Assembly: GCA_032250805.1 (NCBI GenBank)
Contig: JAVVEM010000010.1
Coordinates: 34,064 to 98,063 of the forward strand
Origin: B18-G4 sp032250805
Lineage (GTDB): Bacteria; Bacteroidota; Bacteroidia; Bacteroidales; B18-G4
Direction of reading: 5' to 3'
Length of the DNA: 64,000 bases
The position numbers were made by a program, and so were the translations under genes. The notes beneath the pieces are model-generated. The model was not told the DNA's origin. It saw only the letters and a program-made list of their open reading frames with translations, and did no database searches. Of the stretch, positions 43,365 through 51,160 are shown in pieces; the stretch's first letter is position 1; every line of letters begins with the position of its first letter.

Positions 43365-45695
43365 ATGAATATACTTAAACAAGCCTTCGCTATACTCTTC
43401 GTCGGGTCTATAGCAGCAAATGCCTTTACACAAGAAGCCGGTGTTGGCCAGTGGCGTGATCATTTGCCCTTTAACAGCTTCATTGCAGTAACAGAGTCAG
43501 GCAATGAAATATACGGGGCTACACCTTATGCCGTGTTAAGATATAACAAAACTGATGAGTCGATCGAACGTTTCAATAAAATTAACGGACTCTCTGATAT
43601 CGGCATCAGCGACATCAAATATAATCCCGGCCTTCAAACAACAGTTATTGCCTATACCAATACAAACATCGACCTTTTTAAGGATAACTATATCGTTAAT
43701 ATGCCGGATATTAAGCGCAAACCCATTCTTGGCAACAAGGTGATCAACCAGCTCACCATGAGAGGAAATTATGCTTATCTTTCATGTGGTTTCGGCATTG
43801 TAGTGCTCGATTTACAGGGTGAAGAGGTTTTTGATACCTGGTACATTGGTGCCGGGGGCAGCCAGATCAATGTATTTGATGTTGCCTATAACGACACTGC
43901 ATATTTTGCTGCTACCGAAGAAGGGATCTATTATGCAGCCGTTAACCATCCCAACCTTGCCGATTACGCAGCCTGGAAGCGAATGAATAATGCCCCCTTT
44001 CCGATGTATGCCTATAATATGATCGAGTCTTTTGCCGGCAAGATCATTGTAAACACCAGAGAAACAGGCAACGATGATCAGGACAGCATCTTTTATTATG
44101 ACGGTGTCGGGTGGGCTTCATTCCCGGTTTCGCTACCCCAAAGGCTAAACAATATCAACGCTACCAACGGGAAACTTGTTCTTGCCCTGGCATACTCAGG
44201 TAAAATATATAATTCTTCGCTCGAAGAAGAGCTGACCATTTATACATATAATCCCGGCAACCCCCAGATGAATGACGCCATCTATCTTGCCGACGGGAGC
44301 GTATGGGTTGCCGACCAGCGGAATGGCCTGGTTAAATCATTTAACGAAGGCTGGGAAAGCATGAAGATCAATCCCGGCGGACCCAACAGTGCCAACGTTT
44401 TTTCCATGACTGCATACGACAACAAGGTTTGGGTCGCTCCAGGAGGATACACCAGTACATGGTCGCCTCTCTTCCTGAATTATGGGACCTACCGGTTTTG
44501 GGACGAAAGCTGGAAAAACTATAACGCATCAACCAATCCCGAGCTTAGCTCTATTCGCGATATTGTAACAATTGCCGTAAATCCTGCCAATTCAAGTCAA
44601 ACCTATTTTGGCGTTTTCAGGAATGAATACGGGCTTCTTGAGATGAACGGTGAAGAGATCACCGATATGTACAACACTGAAAACAGCGAATTACAACTTT
44701 GGGAAGCTGCCGGAAAGATCGCTCTGGTTGGGTTGGGTTTTGATTCGCAGGGCAGCCTGTGGGCATTATGCTCAGGCGCCGAGAAGCTTCTTGCCGAAAA
44801 AAAGAACGACGGAAGCTGGGCATCATATGGCCTCGGGGGCAGTGCAGCAGCAGTTGATTGCAGTGAGCTGTTTATCGACTCCTATGATCAGAAATGGGTT
44901 GTCTTCAGGCATACCAACAGTAATCCCAACTACATTGCTGTTTATAATGAAAACAACCCTCCCGGCGACCAGCTCAGATTGCTGCGATCAGAAAGCGGAG
45001 TAGGGAATATTCCGGGCACCAATGTGTTCAGTATTGCCGAAGACCAGGATGGTGAAGTGTGGATCGGCACCGACGAAGGGATCGGGATATTTTATTCGCC
45101 TTCAACAATCCTTAGCGATCAGGATTACGATGCAGTCAGGCCGCTGGTTAATTTCGACGGTTATGTGCAGTACCTCCTTGAAACCGAAGTAGTAACCGCT
45201 ATCGCCATAGACGGCGACAACCGCAAATGGATCGGCACCGAACGCTCAGGTGTGTTCCTGCTTTCGCAGGATGGCACAAATCAAATCGCCCATTTTACTG
45301 AAGATAACAGCCCGCTTTTTTCCGATCAGATCATTGATATTGTGATCAATGAAGACGGGGAGGTAATCATTGCCACATCAAGCGGAATAATTGGTTACCG
45401 TGGAACAGCTTCGGCACCAAATGAGAGTTATTCCGATGTATATGCTTATCCGAACCCGGTTAAAGATGGTTACGACGGATGGATTGCAGTTAAAGGGCTG
45501 ATGAAAGATTCCGATGTTAAAATTACCGATATCAACGGCACCCTTATTTATGCCACACGCTCAGAGGGTGGACAGGCCGTCTGGGATGGTAAAAATTTCG
45601 ATGGCCGGAAGGCCCGGCCCGGCGTTTACCTGGTTTTTGCTGCCACTGAAGATGGCGCCGAGACAATGGTAACAAAGATCCTTGTTATCGACTGA
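43365..45695 (+). CDS. porZ: PorZ-like type IX secretion protein with beta propellers
   Basis: A 776-residue secreted protein. A signal peptide (to about residue 22) is followed by GQWRDHLPFNSFIAV and WD/YVTN-like two-component-regulator propeller repeats over residues 40-680. VWIGTDEGIGIF and KWIGTERSGVFLL are visible late ones. The C-terminal T9SS sorting domain starts at YAYPNPVKDG. The order and the N-terminus match PorZ, which in P. gingivalis helps deliver anionic LPS to secreted cargo. The recognition is by eye, and another T9SS propeller protein is the alternative. recO follows 22 bp downstream. Confidence 0.75.
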   Translation: MNILKQAFAILFVGSIAANAFTQEAGVGQWRDHLPFNSFIAVTESGNEIYGATPYAVLRYNKTDESIERFNKINGLSDIGISDIKYNPGLQTTVIAYTNTNIDLFKDNYIVNMPDIKRKPILGNKVINQLTMRGNYAYLSCGFGIVVLDLQGEEVFDTWYIGAGGSQINVFDVAYNDTAYFAATEEGIYYAAVNHPNLADYAAWKRMNNAPFPMYAYNMIESFAGKIIVNTRETGNDDQDSIFYYDGVGWASFPVSLPQRLNNINATNGKLVLALAYSGKIYNSSLEEELTIYTYNPGNPQMNDAIYLADGSVWVADQRNGLVKSFNEGWESMKINPGGPNSANVFSMTAYDNKVWVAPGGYTSTWSPLFLNYGTYRFWDESWKNYNASTNPELSSIRDIVTIAVNPANSSQTYFGVFRNEYGLLEMNGEEITDMYNTENSELQLWEAAGKIALVGLGFDSQGSLWALCSGAEKLLAEKKNDGSWASYGLGGSAAAVDCSELFIDSYDQKWVVFRHTNSNPNYIAVYNENNPPGDQLRLLRSESGVGNIPGTNVFSIAEDQDGEVWIGTDEGIGIFYSPSTILSDQDYDAVRPLVNFDGYVQYLLETEVVTAIAIDGDNRKWIGTERSGVFLLSQDGTNQIAHFTEDNSPLFSDQIIDIVINEDGEVIIATSSGIIGYRGTASAPNESYSDVYAYPNPVKDGYDGWIAVKGLMKDSDVKITDINGTLIYATRSEGGQAVWDGKNFDGRKARPGVYLVFAATEDGAETMVTKILVID

Positions 45696-45717
45696 TCATC
45701 CACCTAATTTCCGCAGC

Positions 45718-46443
45718 ATGCTACAAAACACACGCGGGATCGTTCTACACCATATCAGGTATTCCGAAACAAGCCTGATCGTTAAAATCTATACCGAAGC
45801 TTTTGGCCTGCAGGCATACCTCGTAAAGGGCGCACGCTCAAAGCGTTCGAAATTGCCCGGAAGCATGTTTCGCCCCATGACGCTGTTGGATATGATTGTT
45901 TACCACCGCCCGGCCCGCGACCTTCAGCATATTCGTGAAGCATCCATTGCAGAGCCCTTTCATTCTATCGCCTCCGACATCAGAAAAAGTACCGTAGCAA
46001 TTTTTCTTTCCGAGATATTATTAAAAACCATAAAAGAACACGAAAGCAATTCAGAACTCTTTGATTTTATGGCTTCTTCGTTGCATTTTTTTGATCTGCA
46101 AAAACAAGGCATTGAAAGTTTTCATCTTTATCTGCTGGTAATGCTGAGTCACTTTTTGGGATTATATCCGCAGGGTGAGATCAGCTCAGACGATTCATAT
46201 TTCGACCTGCGTGAAGGAAAATTCAGCCCATTTCATCCTGCACATGCCGATTACCTGGAGGGTGATGCCTGCAAAGGACTGTACATTCTGACCCAAACAT
46301 CCGCAAACGCACTCCACAACCTAAAAATTAACCGAAAAACCCGCGATGAACTACTGAATATGCTTGTGCTCTATTACCAGATCCATCTCAGCGGGATGGG
46401 CACCATCAGGTCGCTGGAAGTGTTGCGCGAAGTGTTCCGTTAA
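45718..46443 (+). CDS. recO: DNA repair protein RecO
   Basis: A 241-residue recombination mediator of the RecFOR pathway that helps load RecA on SSB-coated DNA. The OB-fold N-terminus MLQNTRGIVLHHIRYSETSL and the KGARSKRSKL stretch are typical, followed by the helical C-terminal domain. The zinc-binding cysteines found in some RecO are absent. The ATG at 45718 is the family start. The longer frame from 45682 overlaps the porZ-like gene. Its stop overlaps the lipB stop by 4 bp (tail to tail). Confidence 0.93.
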   Translation: MLQNTRGIVLHHIRYSETSLIVKIYTEAFGLQAYLVKGARSKRSKLPGSMFRPMTLLDMIVYHRPARDLQHIREASIAEPFHSIASDIRKSTVAIFLSEILLKTIKEHESNSELFDFMASSLHFFDLQKQGIESFHLYLLVMLSHFLGLYPQGEISSDDSYFDLREGKFSPFHPAHADYLEGDACKGLYILTQTSANALHNLKINRKTRDELLNMLVLYYQIHLSGMGTIRSLEVLREVFR

Positions 46444-47120
46444 GGTGTCCGGAGCAATTTAAGCAGGATTTCCTTTAAGCCGTGTTTCACCAGGGTAAAG
46501 TCCTGATCGCTGCCAAGTTCCTTTTTCATGGAGGTTACTCCTTTATCAGTAAACCCACAAGGGTTGATGAAGCTGTAAAAGTCAAGGTCGGTATTTACAT
46601 TGAATGCAAAACCATGCATCGTAACATAGCGGCTCGATCTTACACCAATGGCGCATATCTTTCTTGCCTTTTGCGGATCACCAGGCGAAAGCCAAACACC
46701 GCTGGCACCCTGTAAACGGGACGATTCGATGTCATGATCCCTCAGCAACATGATGACCGATTCTTCGAGCAAGCCAATATATTCCCTGATGCCAAGCCCG
46801 AAAACTTCAAGGTCGAGGATGGGATAACCCACGATCTGTCCCGGACCGTGATATGTGATATCGCCCCCGCGGTTGGTCCTGAAAAAGCCGGCCCCTTTCT
46901 GCTTCAGCATCTCTTCATTGACCAGTAAGTTGGCATCTGAACCACTTTTCCCAAGGGTATATACATGCGGGTGTTCACAAAAAAGCAGATAATTTGCTGA
47001 TGCAGAAGGCGGTGACGATGTTTTTGCATGGATGATCTCCTCAAAGAGTTTTTCCTGCAAATCCCATGCTTCCGCATAAGAGATCAGGCCCAGGTCTTTA
47101 TAAATGATCTCTTTAATCAT
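46440..47120 (-). CDS. lipB: octanoyl-[acyl-carrier-protein]-protein transferase
   Basis: A 226-residue enzyme that moves octanoyl groups from ACP to lipoyl domains. YTLGKSGSDANLL, RGGDITYHGPGQIVGYPI and KICAIGVRSSRYVTMHGFA contain the catalytic Lys and the active site. The catalytic Cys is in NPCGFTDKGVTSM. It starts within the lipA stop (4-bp overlap), so LipA and LipB are made together, completing the octanoylation/sulfur-insertion route for lipoate. Confidence 0.96.
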   Translation of the reverse strand: MIKEIIYKDLGLISYAEAWDLQEKLFEEIIHAKTSSPPSASANYLLFCEHPHVYTLGKSGSDANLLVNEEMLKQKGAGFFRTNRGGDITYHGPGQIVGYPILDLEVFGLGIREYIGLLEESVIMLLRDHDIESSRLQGASGVWLSPGDPQKARKICAIGVRSSRYVTMHGFAFNVNTDLDFYSFINPCGFTDKGVTSMKKELGSDQDFTLVKHGLKEILLKLLRTP

Positions 47121-47989
47121 AACTCCAGGCCTTTGGAAGGAACATGTTTTTCGGCATGATACGAAGAGCGGACAAGTGGTTGGCTTTCAACATGAATAAA
47201 GCCTTTTTCCAGTCCGGCAATACGGTATGCTTCAAACTCCTCCGGTGAGGTATACCTGGATACGGGAAGATGTTTCCTGCCAGGCTGAAGGTATTGGCCA
47301 ATGGTAAATACTTCGCAACCTGCATCACGCAGATCGTCCATGGTTTCAAGAATCTCCACAGTGGTTTCACCCAGGCCGGTCATAATGCCCGATTTTGATC
47401 TTGTCCCTGATTCGGCAATAATACGGATCACATCAAGGCTCCGCTCATACGAAGCTACGCTTCTCACTTCAGGAGTGAGCCGGCGAACCGTTTCCAGGTT
47501 ATGCGAGATCACTTCAGGACCGGCATTGATCACGGTCTGTAAAAGGCGGTGCTTACCCTGAAAATCAGGGATCAGCGCTTCGATTGTGATTCCAGGGTTT
47601 TGCTGCTTAATGGCAGTTATTGTTGCGGCCCATATTCCAGCACCCCCGTCTTCAAGATCATCACGGTCGACGGAGGTAAGAACATAATGTTTCAGGCCCA
47701 TGAGCTTAACTGATTCGGCAACACGACGTGGTTCATCCAGGTCGGGCGGAGCAGGTTTCCCCGTCGGCACATTGCAAAACTTGCATGAACGGGTGCATAT
47801 ATCACCCAGTATCATCAGGGTTGCCGTACCCCTTTCCCAGCAGTCGTGCATGTTAGGGCAGCTACCACTGGTGCAGATGGTATGTAGTTTATGCCGGTTC
47901 ACAATTTCCTTAACACCAAGGTATTCCTTTCCGGCAGGAACCCGTATCTTGAGCCAGTCGGGTTTTTGTCGTTTACGCTTTTCTTCCAT
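47117..47989 (-). CDS. lipA: lipoyl synthase
   Basis: A 290-residue radical SAM enzyme that inserts two sulfurs into protein-bound octanoyl groups. The auxiliary cluster cysteines are in CTSGSCPNMHDC, the SAM cluster in CTRSCKFC, and the C-terminal RSSYHAE supplies the conserved serine ligand. The ATG at 47989 gives the start MEEKRKRQKPDWLK. Four more codons upstream begin with TTG. Operon with lipB. Confidence 0.97.
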   Translation of the reverse strand: MEEKRKRQKPDWLKIRVPAGKEYLGVKEIVNRHKLHTICTSGSCPNMHDCWERGTATLMILGDICTRSCKFCNVPTGKPAPPDLDEPRRVAESVKLMGLKHYVLTSVDRDDLEDGGAGIWAATITAIKQQNPGITIEALIPDFQGKHRLLQTVINAGPEVISHNLETVRRLTPEVRSVASYERSLDVIRIIAESGTRSKSGIMTGLGETTVEILETMDDLRDAGCEVFTIGQYLQPGRKHLPVSRYTSPEEFEAYRIAGLEKGFIHVESQPLVRSSYHAEKHVPSKGLEL

Positions 47990-48119
47990 AATCCTGTGCA
48001 AAATTAAAGATTAATATTAAGAGAGACCTTAATTTCAGGGGCCTTATTGATTTGGATTTACATACCAAAGTGATCCCCCGATCATAAATCAGGAGTAAGT
48101 CTGCACACACAATACCCAA

Positions 48120-48138
48120 TACCTGATACTTAGTACCA
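48120..48138. repeat. solo TACCTGATACTTAGTACCA repeat
   Basis: A 19-bp element differing at one base from the copy beside the four-helix-bundle gene (21039-21057). Here it stands between lipA and lysS, upstream of the lysS promoter, with no accompanying gene. Confidence 0.55.
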
Positions 48139-48146
48139 TAAAATAC

Positions 48147-48154
48147 TATCTTTG
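48147..48154 (+). promoter_or_regulatory. -7 element of lysS
   Basis: TATCTTTG lies 20 bp before the ATG at 48175, at the usual distance. The TTAG at 48130-48133 would give only a 13-bp gap, so no clear -33 element is seen. Confidence 0.5.
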
Positions 48155-48174
48155 CAAAAATTTTCAGAACACAT

Positions 48175-49887
48175 ATGGCACTGAGCGAACAGGAACAAAT
48201 ACGAAGACAATCACTGCAGGAGTTGCAAAAAATGGGCATTAACCCCTATCCTGCCGAAACATATGAAATTAATGTTAGCGCACAGGAAATCCTTGATGCA
48301 TATCCCGAAAATAAGGAAAAATTTGAAGATGTGAGCATCGCCGGGCGTATTATGGGACGCCGCATTATGGGTGCCGCCGCTTTTGTTGAGTTGCAGGACC
48401 GAAGTGGAAAAATACAGTTGTATTTTAAGCGCGATGACATCTGTAAGGGGGAAGATAAAAGCATGTATAATATTGTATTCAAGCGTTTACTTGATATTGG
48501 CGATATTATAGGTGTTAAGGGTTTTGTATTTACCACCAAAATGGGCGAGATCACGGTCCATGTAACGGAATTTACCTTGCTCAGCAAATCACTCAAGCCC
48601 CTGCCTGTTGTTAAGGAAAAGGAAGACAAGGTATGGGATGCCTTTACCGACCCGGAACAAAGATATCGTCAGCGTTACCTCGACCTTATCGTAAATCCGG
48701 AAGTTCGCAAAACCTTTGTCAAGCGTGCAGAATTAATAACCTCCATGCGCACATACCTGAATGAACGTGGTTATCTGGAAGTGGAAACACCGATATTGCA
48801 ACCCCTGTATGGAGGTGCCGCTGCCCGTCCTTTCAAGACCCATCACAACAGTCTCGATATGACCCTGTACCTGCGGATTGCCAACGAGCTATACCTTAAA
48901 AGGCTCATCGTTGGCGGATACGACGGGGTGTATGAGTTCAGTAAAGATTTCCGCAATGAGGGTATGGACAGGTTTCACAATCCTGAATTCACACAAATGG
49001 AGCTTTACGTGGCCTATAAAGATTATGAATGGATGATGGAGCTGGTTGAAGAAATGGTTGAAAAAATCGCCCTCGACCTTCACGGAACTACAGAAATTAA
49101 AGTCGGTGAACACATCATCGACTTCAGACGGCCATGGAAACGTTACACCATGCTTGGCGTGATCAGGGAATTTACAGGGATCGACATCTCTAAAATGGAT
49201 GAGGCAGCCCTCAGGGCAACAGCAACAAAACTAGGCGTGGAGATTGATCTCAGCATGGGTAAAGGCAAGCTTATTGACGAGATTTTCGGCGAAACCTGCG
49301 AACCCAGACTGATACAGCCTACTTTTATAACCGACTACCCCGTTGAGATGTCGCCACTGGCAAAAAAGCATCGCGAACATGAAGGCCTGGTAGAACGTTT
49401 CGAAGCTATCTGCAATGGAAAAGAACTGTGTAATGCTTTCAGCGAGTTAAATGATCCCATCGATCAGCGTGCACGCTTCGAAGAGCAGCTTGAGCTTGGC
49501 CGTCGCGGCGATACCGAATCAATGGTCCTCGACGAAGATTTTCTGAGGGCACTGGAATACGGCATGCCCCCAACAGCAGGCCTCGGTATTGGTATCGACA
49601 GGTTATCCATGATCATGACCAATAAAAGTTCGATACAGGATGTATTATTCTTTCCACAAATGCGGCCGGAAAAGAAAAAAGAAGCTGAAGCCGATGATGA
49701 CATCATCGCGCTTGGATTTCCCGCCGAATGGATCCCCCTTATCCGCGAAAAAGGATATGAAACCCTTGAAGCACTCAAAGCGGCAAATCCCAATAAACTT
49801 GCAAATGACCTCAACGGACTGAGGAAAAAGAAAAAACTCGACATCCCGGCACTCAATCCGGCTGAGGTACAAAAATGGCTTTCGTAA
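48175..49887 (+). CDS. lysS: lysine--tRNA ligase (class II)
   Basis: A 570-residue class II aminoacyl-tRNA synthetase. An N-terminal OB-fold anticodon-binding domain (about 55-165) precedes the catalytic core, with motif 2 in FSKDFRNEGMDRFHNPEFT and motif 3 in GLGIGIDRLSM. About 70 residues follow the core, ending in a helical HhH-like tail (IREKGYETLEALKAA...), which is a Bacteroidota feature. Length matches that long form. Single gene with its own promoter. Confidence 0.97.
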   Translation: MALSEQEQIRRQSLQELQKMGINPYPAETYEINVSAQEILDAYPENKEKFEDVSIAGRIMGRRIMGAAAFVELQDRSGKIQLYFKRDDICKGEDKSMYNIVFKRLLDIGDIIGVKGFVFTTKMGEITVHVTEFTLLSKSLKPLPVVKEKEDKVWDAFTDPEQRYRQRYLDLIVNPEVRKTFVKRAELITSMRTYLNERGYLEVETPILQPLYGGAAARPFKTHHNSLDMTLYLRIANELYLKRLIVGGYDGVYEFSKDFRNEGMDRFHNPEFTQMELYVAYKDYEWMMELVEEMVEKIALDLHGTTEIKVGEHIIDFRRPWKRYTMLGVIREFTGIDISKMDEAALRATATKLGVEIDLSMGKGKLIDEIFGETCEPRLIQPTFITDYPVEMSPLAKKHREHEGLVERFEAICNGKELCNAFSELNDPIDQRARFEEQLELGRRGDTESMVLDEDFLRALEYGMPPTAGLGIGIDRLSMIMTNKSSIQDVLFFPQMRPEKKKEAEADDDIIALGFPAEWIPLIREKGYETLEALKAANPNKLANDLNGLRKKKKLDIPALNPAEVQKWLS

Positions 49888-49964
49888 TTAACCTATAGGC
49901 AACTATTTGAGAGTGCTGCGGAAAATTGCAACAGGCACGGGCAGGTAAATTATTGGCATAAGGC

Positions 49965-49994
49965 TTGCTTATTCAATCAAGATTTATAAATTTG
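49965..49994 (+). promoter_or_regulatory. promoter of the TPR protein gene
   Basis: TTG (49965-49967), 19 bp and TAAATTTG (49987-49994) match the consensus. The leader to the ATG at 50066 is about 65 nt. Confidence 0.65.
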
Positions 49995-50065
49995 CACCCC
50001 TTAATATGCAATCTATTACATATTATTTCGTTTAAAAAACACCATTATAAATTTTAAATTACATT

Positions 50066-51016
50066 ATGAAAAATTTAACCATTATTCTAACTGCATTTTT
50101 TCTCGTCATTTCACTGGGCCTGTCTTCACAGGACCTCAACAAGGCCGGCAAGGCATACAATGAAGGGATTAATCTTACCAAGGAAAATAAAACAATGGAA
50201 GCCATCGCTTCCTACAAAGAATGTGCGGAAATCTGCGCCGAACTGGGAGAAGTGGGTGAAGGCCTGAAAACAAAAGCCGAAACACAAATATCCAGCTTAT
50301 ATCTTAAGCAAGGACTCGATGCATACAAATCAAAAGACTACGACACAGCAGTATCCTACTTTTCGCTTTCAGCTGAATATGCTAAAAAGATCAATAATAC
50401 CAAAAGTGCTGCCAAAGCCAATAGCTATATTGCAGCAACATATACTGCCAAAGGCAACAACCTGATAAAAGAAGGAAAATATGAGGATGCTATTGAAAGT
50501 TTTAACAAAGCACTCGGGTATAATCCCAAATATCATAAGGCATATTTTGGCATGGCCATTAGCTATAACAAGCTCGACAATACGCAGATGATGGAAGAGG
50601 CTGTTAAAAAGGTGATCGAATATGGCGGTGATGATGAGGATGTTGAAAAAGCCAAAACCATTGCTGCAAACCACTATCTTAACCTGAGCGGTATATGCAT
50701 TCAGAAAGAAAGTTATAACGAGGCCGTTATGATGTCGAAAAAAAGCATTGAGTATAACTATATGGAAGGAACTGCATATTATTACCAGGCCCTTGCCAGC
50801 AATAACCTCGGTAACTTCGACCAGGCCATATCAGCTGCCGAAACAGGCATGAAAGCAGAGCAGGATGATAAATCGAACCTTTATTTTGAACTTGGAAGAG
50901 CATACGAAGGCAAAGGCGAGATTGAAAAAGCCTGCGACGCATATAAAAGTGTTAACAGCGGGCCCAACGTTGATGCAGCCAATTACCAGCGCACAACTGT
51001 GCTGAGCTGTAATTAA
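50066..51016 (+). CDS. secreted TPR protein
   Basis: A 316-residue exported protein with a signal peptide (to about residue 20, ending GLSSQ). Tetratricopeptide-like helical repeats fill the rest. The clearest is at about 130-160 (AKGNNLIKEGKYEDAIESF), with others at about 70-100 and 210-260. Such proteins scaffold envelope complexes. No enzyme domain is present, and no neighbour narrows the role. A strong terminator follows directly. Confidence 0.85.
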   Translation: MKNLTIILTAFFLVISLGLSSQDLNKAGKAYNEGINLTKENKTMEAIASYKECAEICAELGEVGEGLKTKAETQISSLYLKQGLDAYKSKDYDTAVSYFSLSAEYAKKINNTKSAAKANSYIAATYTAKGNNLIKEGKYEDAIESFNKALGYNPKYHKAYFGMAISYNKLDNTQMMEEAVKKVIEYGGDDEDVEKAKTIAANHYLNLSGICIQKESYNEAVMMSKKSIEYNYMEGTAYYYQALASNNLGNFDQAISAAETGMKAEQDDKSNLYFELGRAYEGKGEIEKACDAYKSVNSGPNVDAANYQRTTVLSCN

Positions 51017-51038
51017 CAGGCCAATAAAAAATATTCCG

Positions 51039-51072
51039 GCCCTTCACCTTTTCAGGGGTGAAGGGCTTTTTT
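51039..51072 (+). terminator. rho-independent terminator after the TPR gene
   Basis: GCCCTTCACC (51039-51048) and GGTGAAGGGC (51057-51066) form a perfect 10-bp stem with an 8-nt loop, followed by six T. Confidence 0.93.
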
Positions 51073-51114
51073 ATACCCATCAAAACCCAAACAGCAACAT
51101 GTCAAATATTTATA

Positions 51115-51122
51115 TATATTTG
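51115..51122 (+). promoter_or_regulatory. -7 element before the hybrid kinase gene
   Basis: TATATTTG lies 38 bp before the ATG at 51161 and separates this gene's transcription from the terminated TPR gene upstream. Confidence 0.5.
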
Positions 51123-51160
51123 CTCAGCCTTATCTTAACCTGTTTGCTTAATCATAGCGC

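Noticed and set aside
49888..50065. Possible tRNA or riboswitch upstream of the TPR gene
   Set aside because: No cloverleaf arms or known aptamer pattern. The region is explained by a promoter and an AT-rich leader.
51039..51072. Hairpin considered as an attenuator for the histidine kinase
   Set aside because: It directly follows the TPR stop, and the kinase gene has its own -7 box downstream, so a simple terminator fits better.
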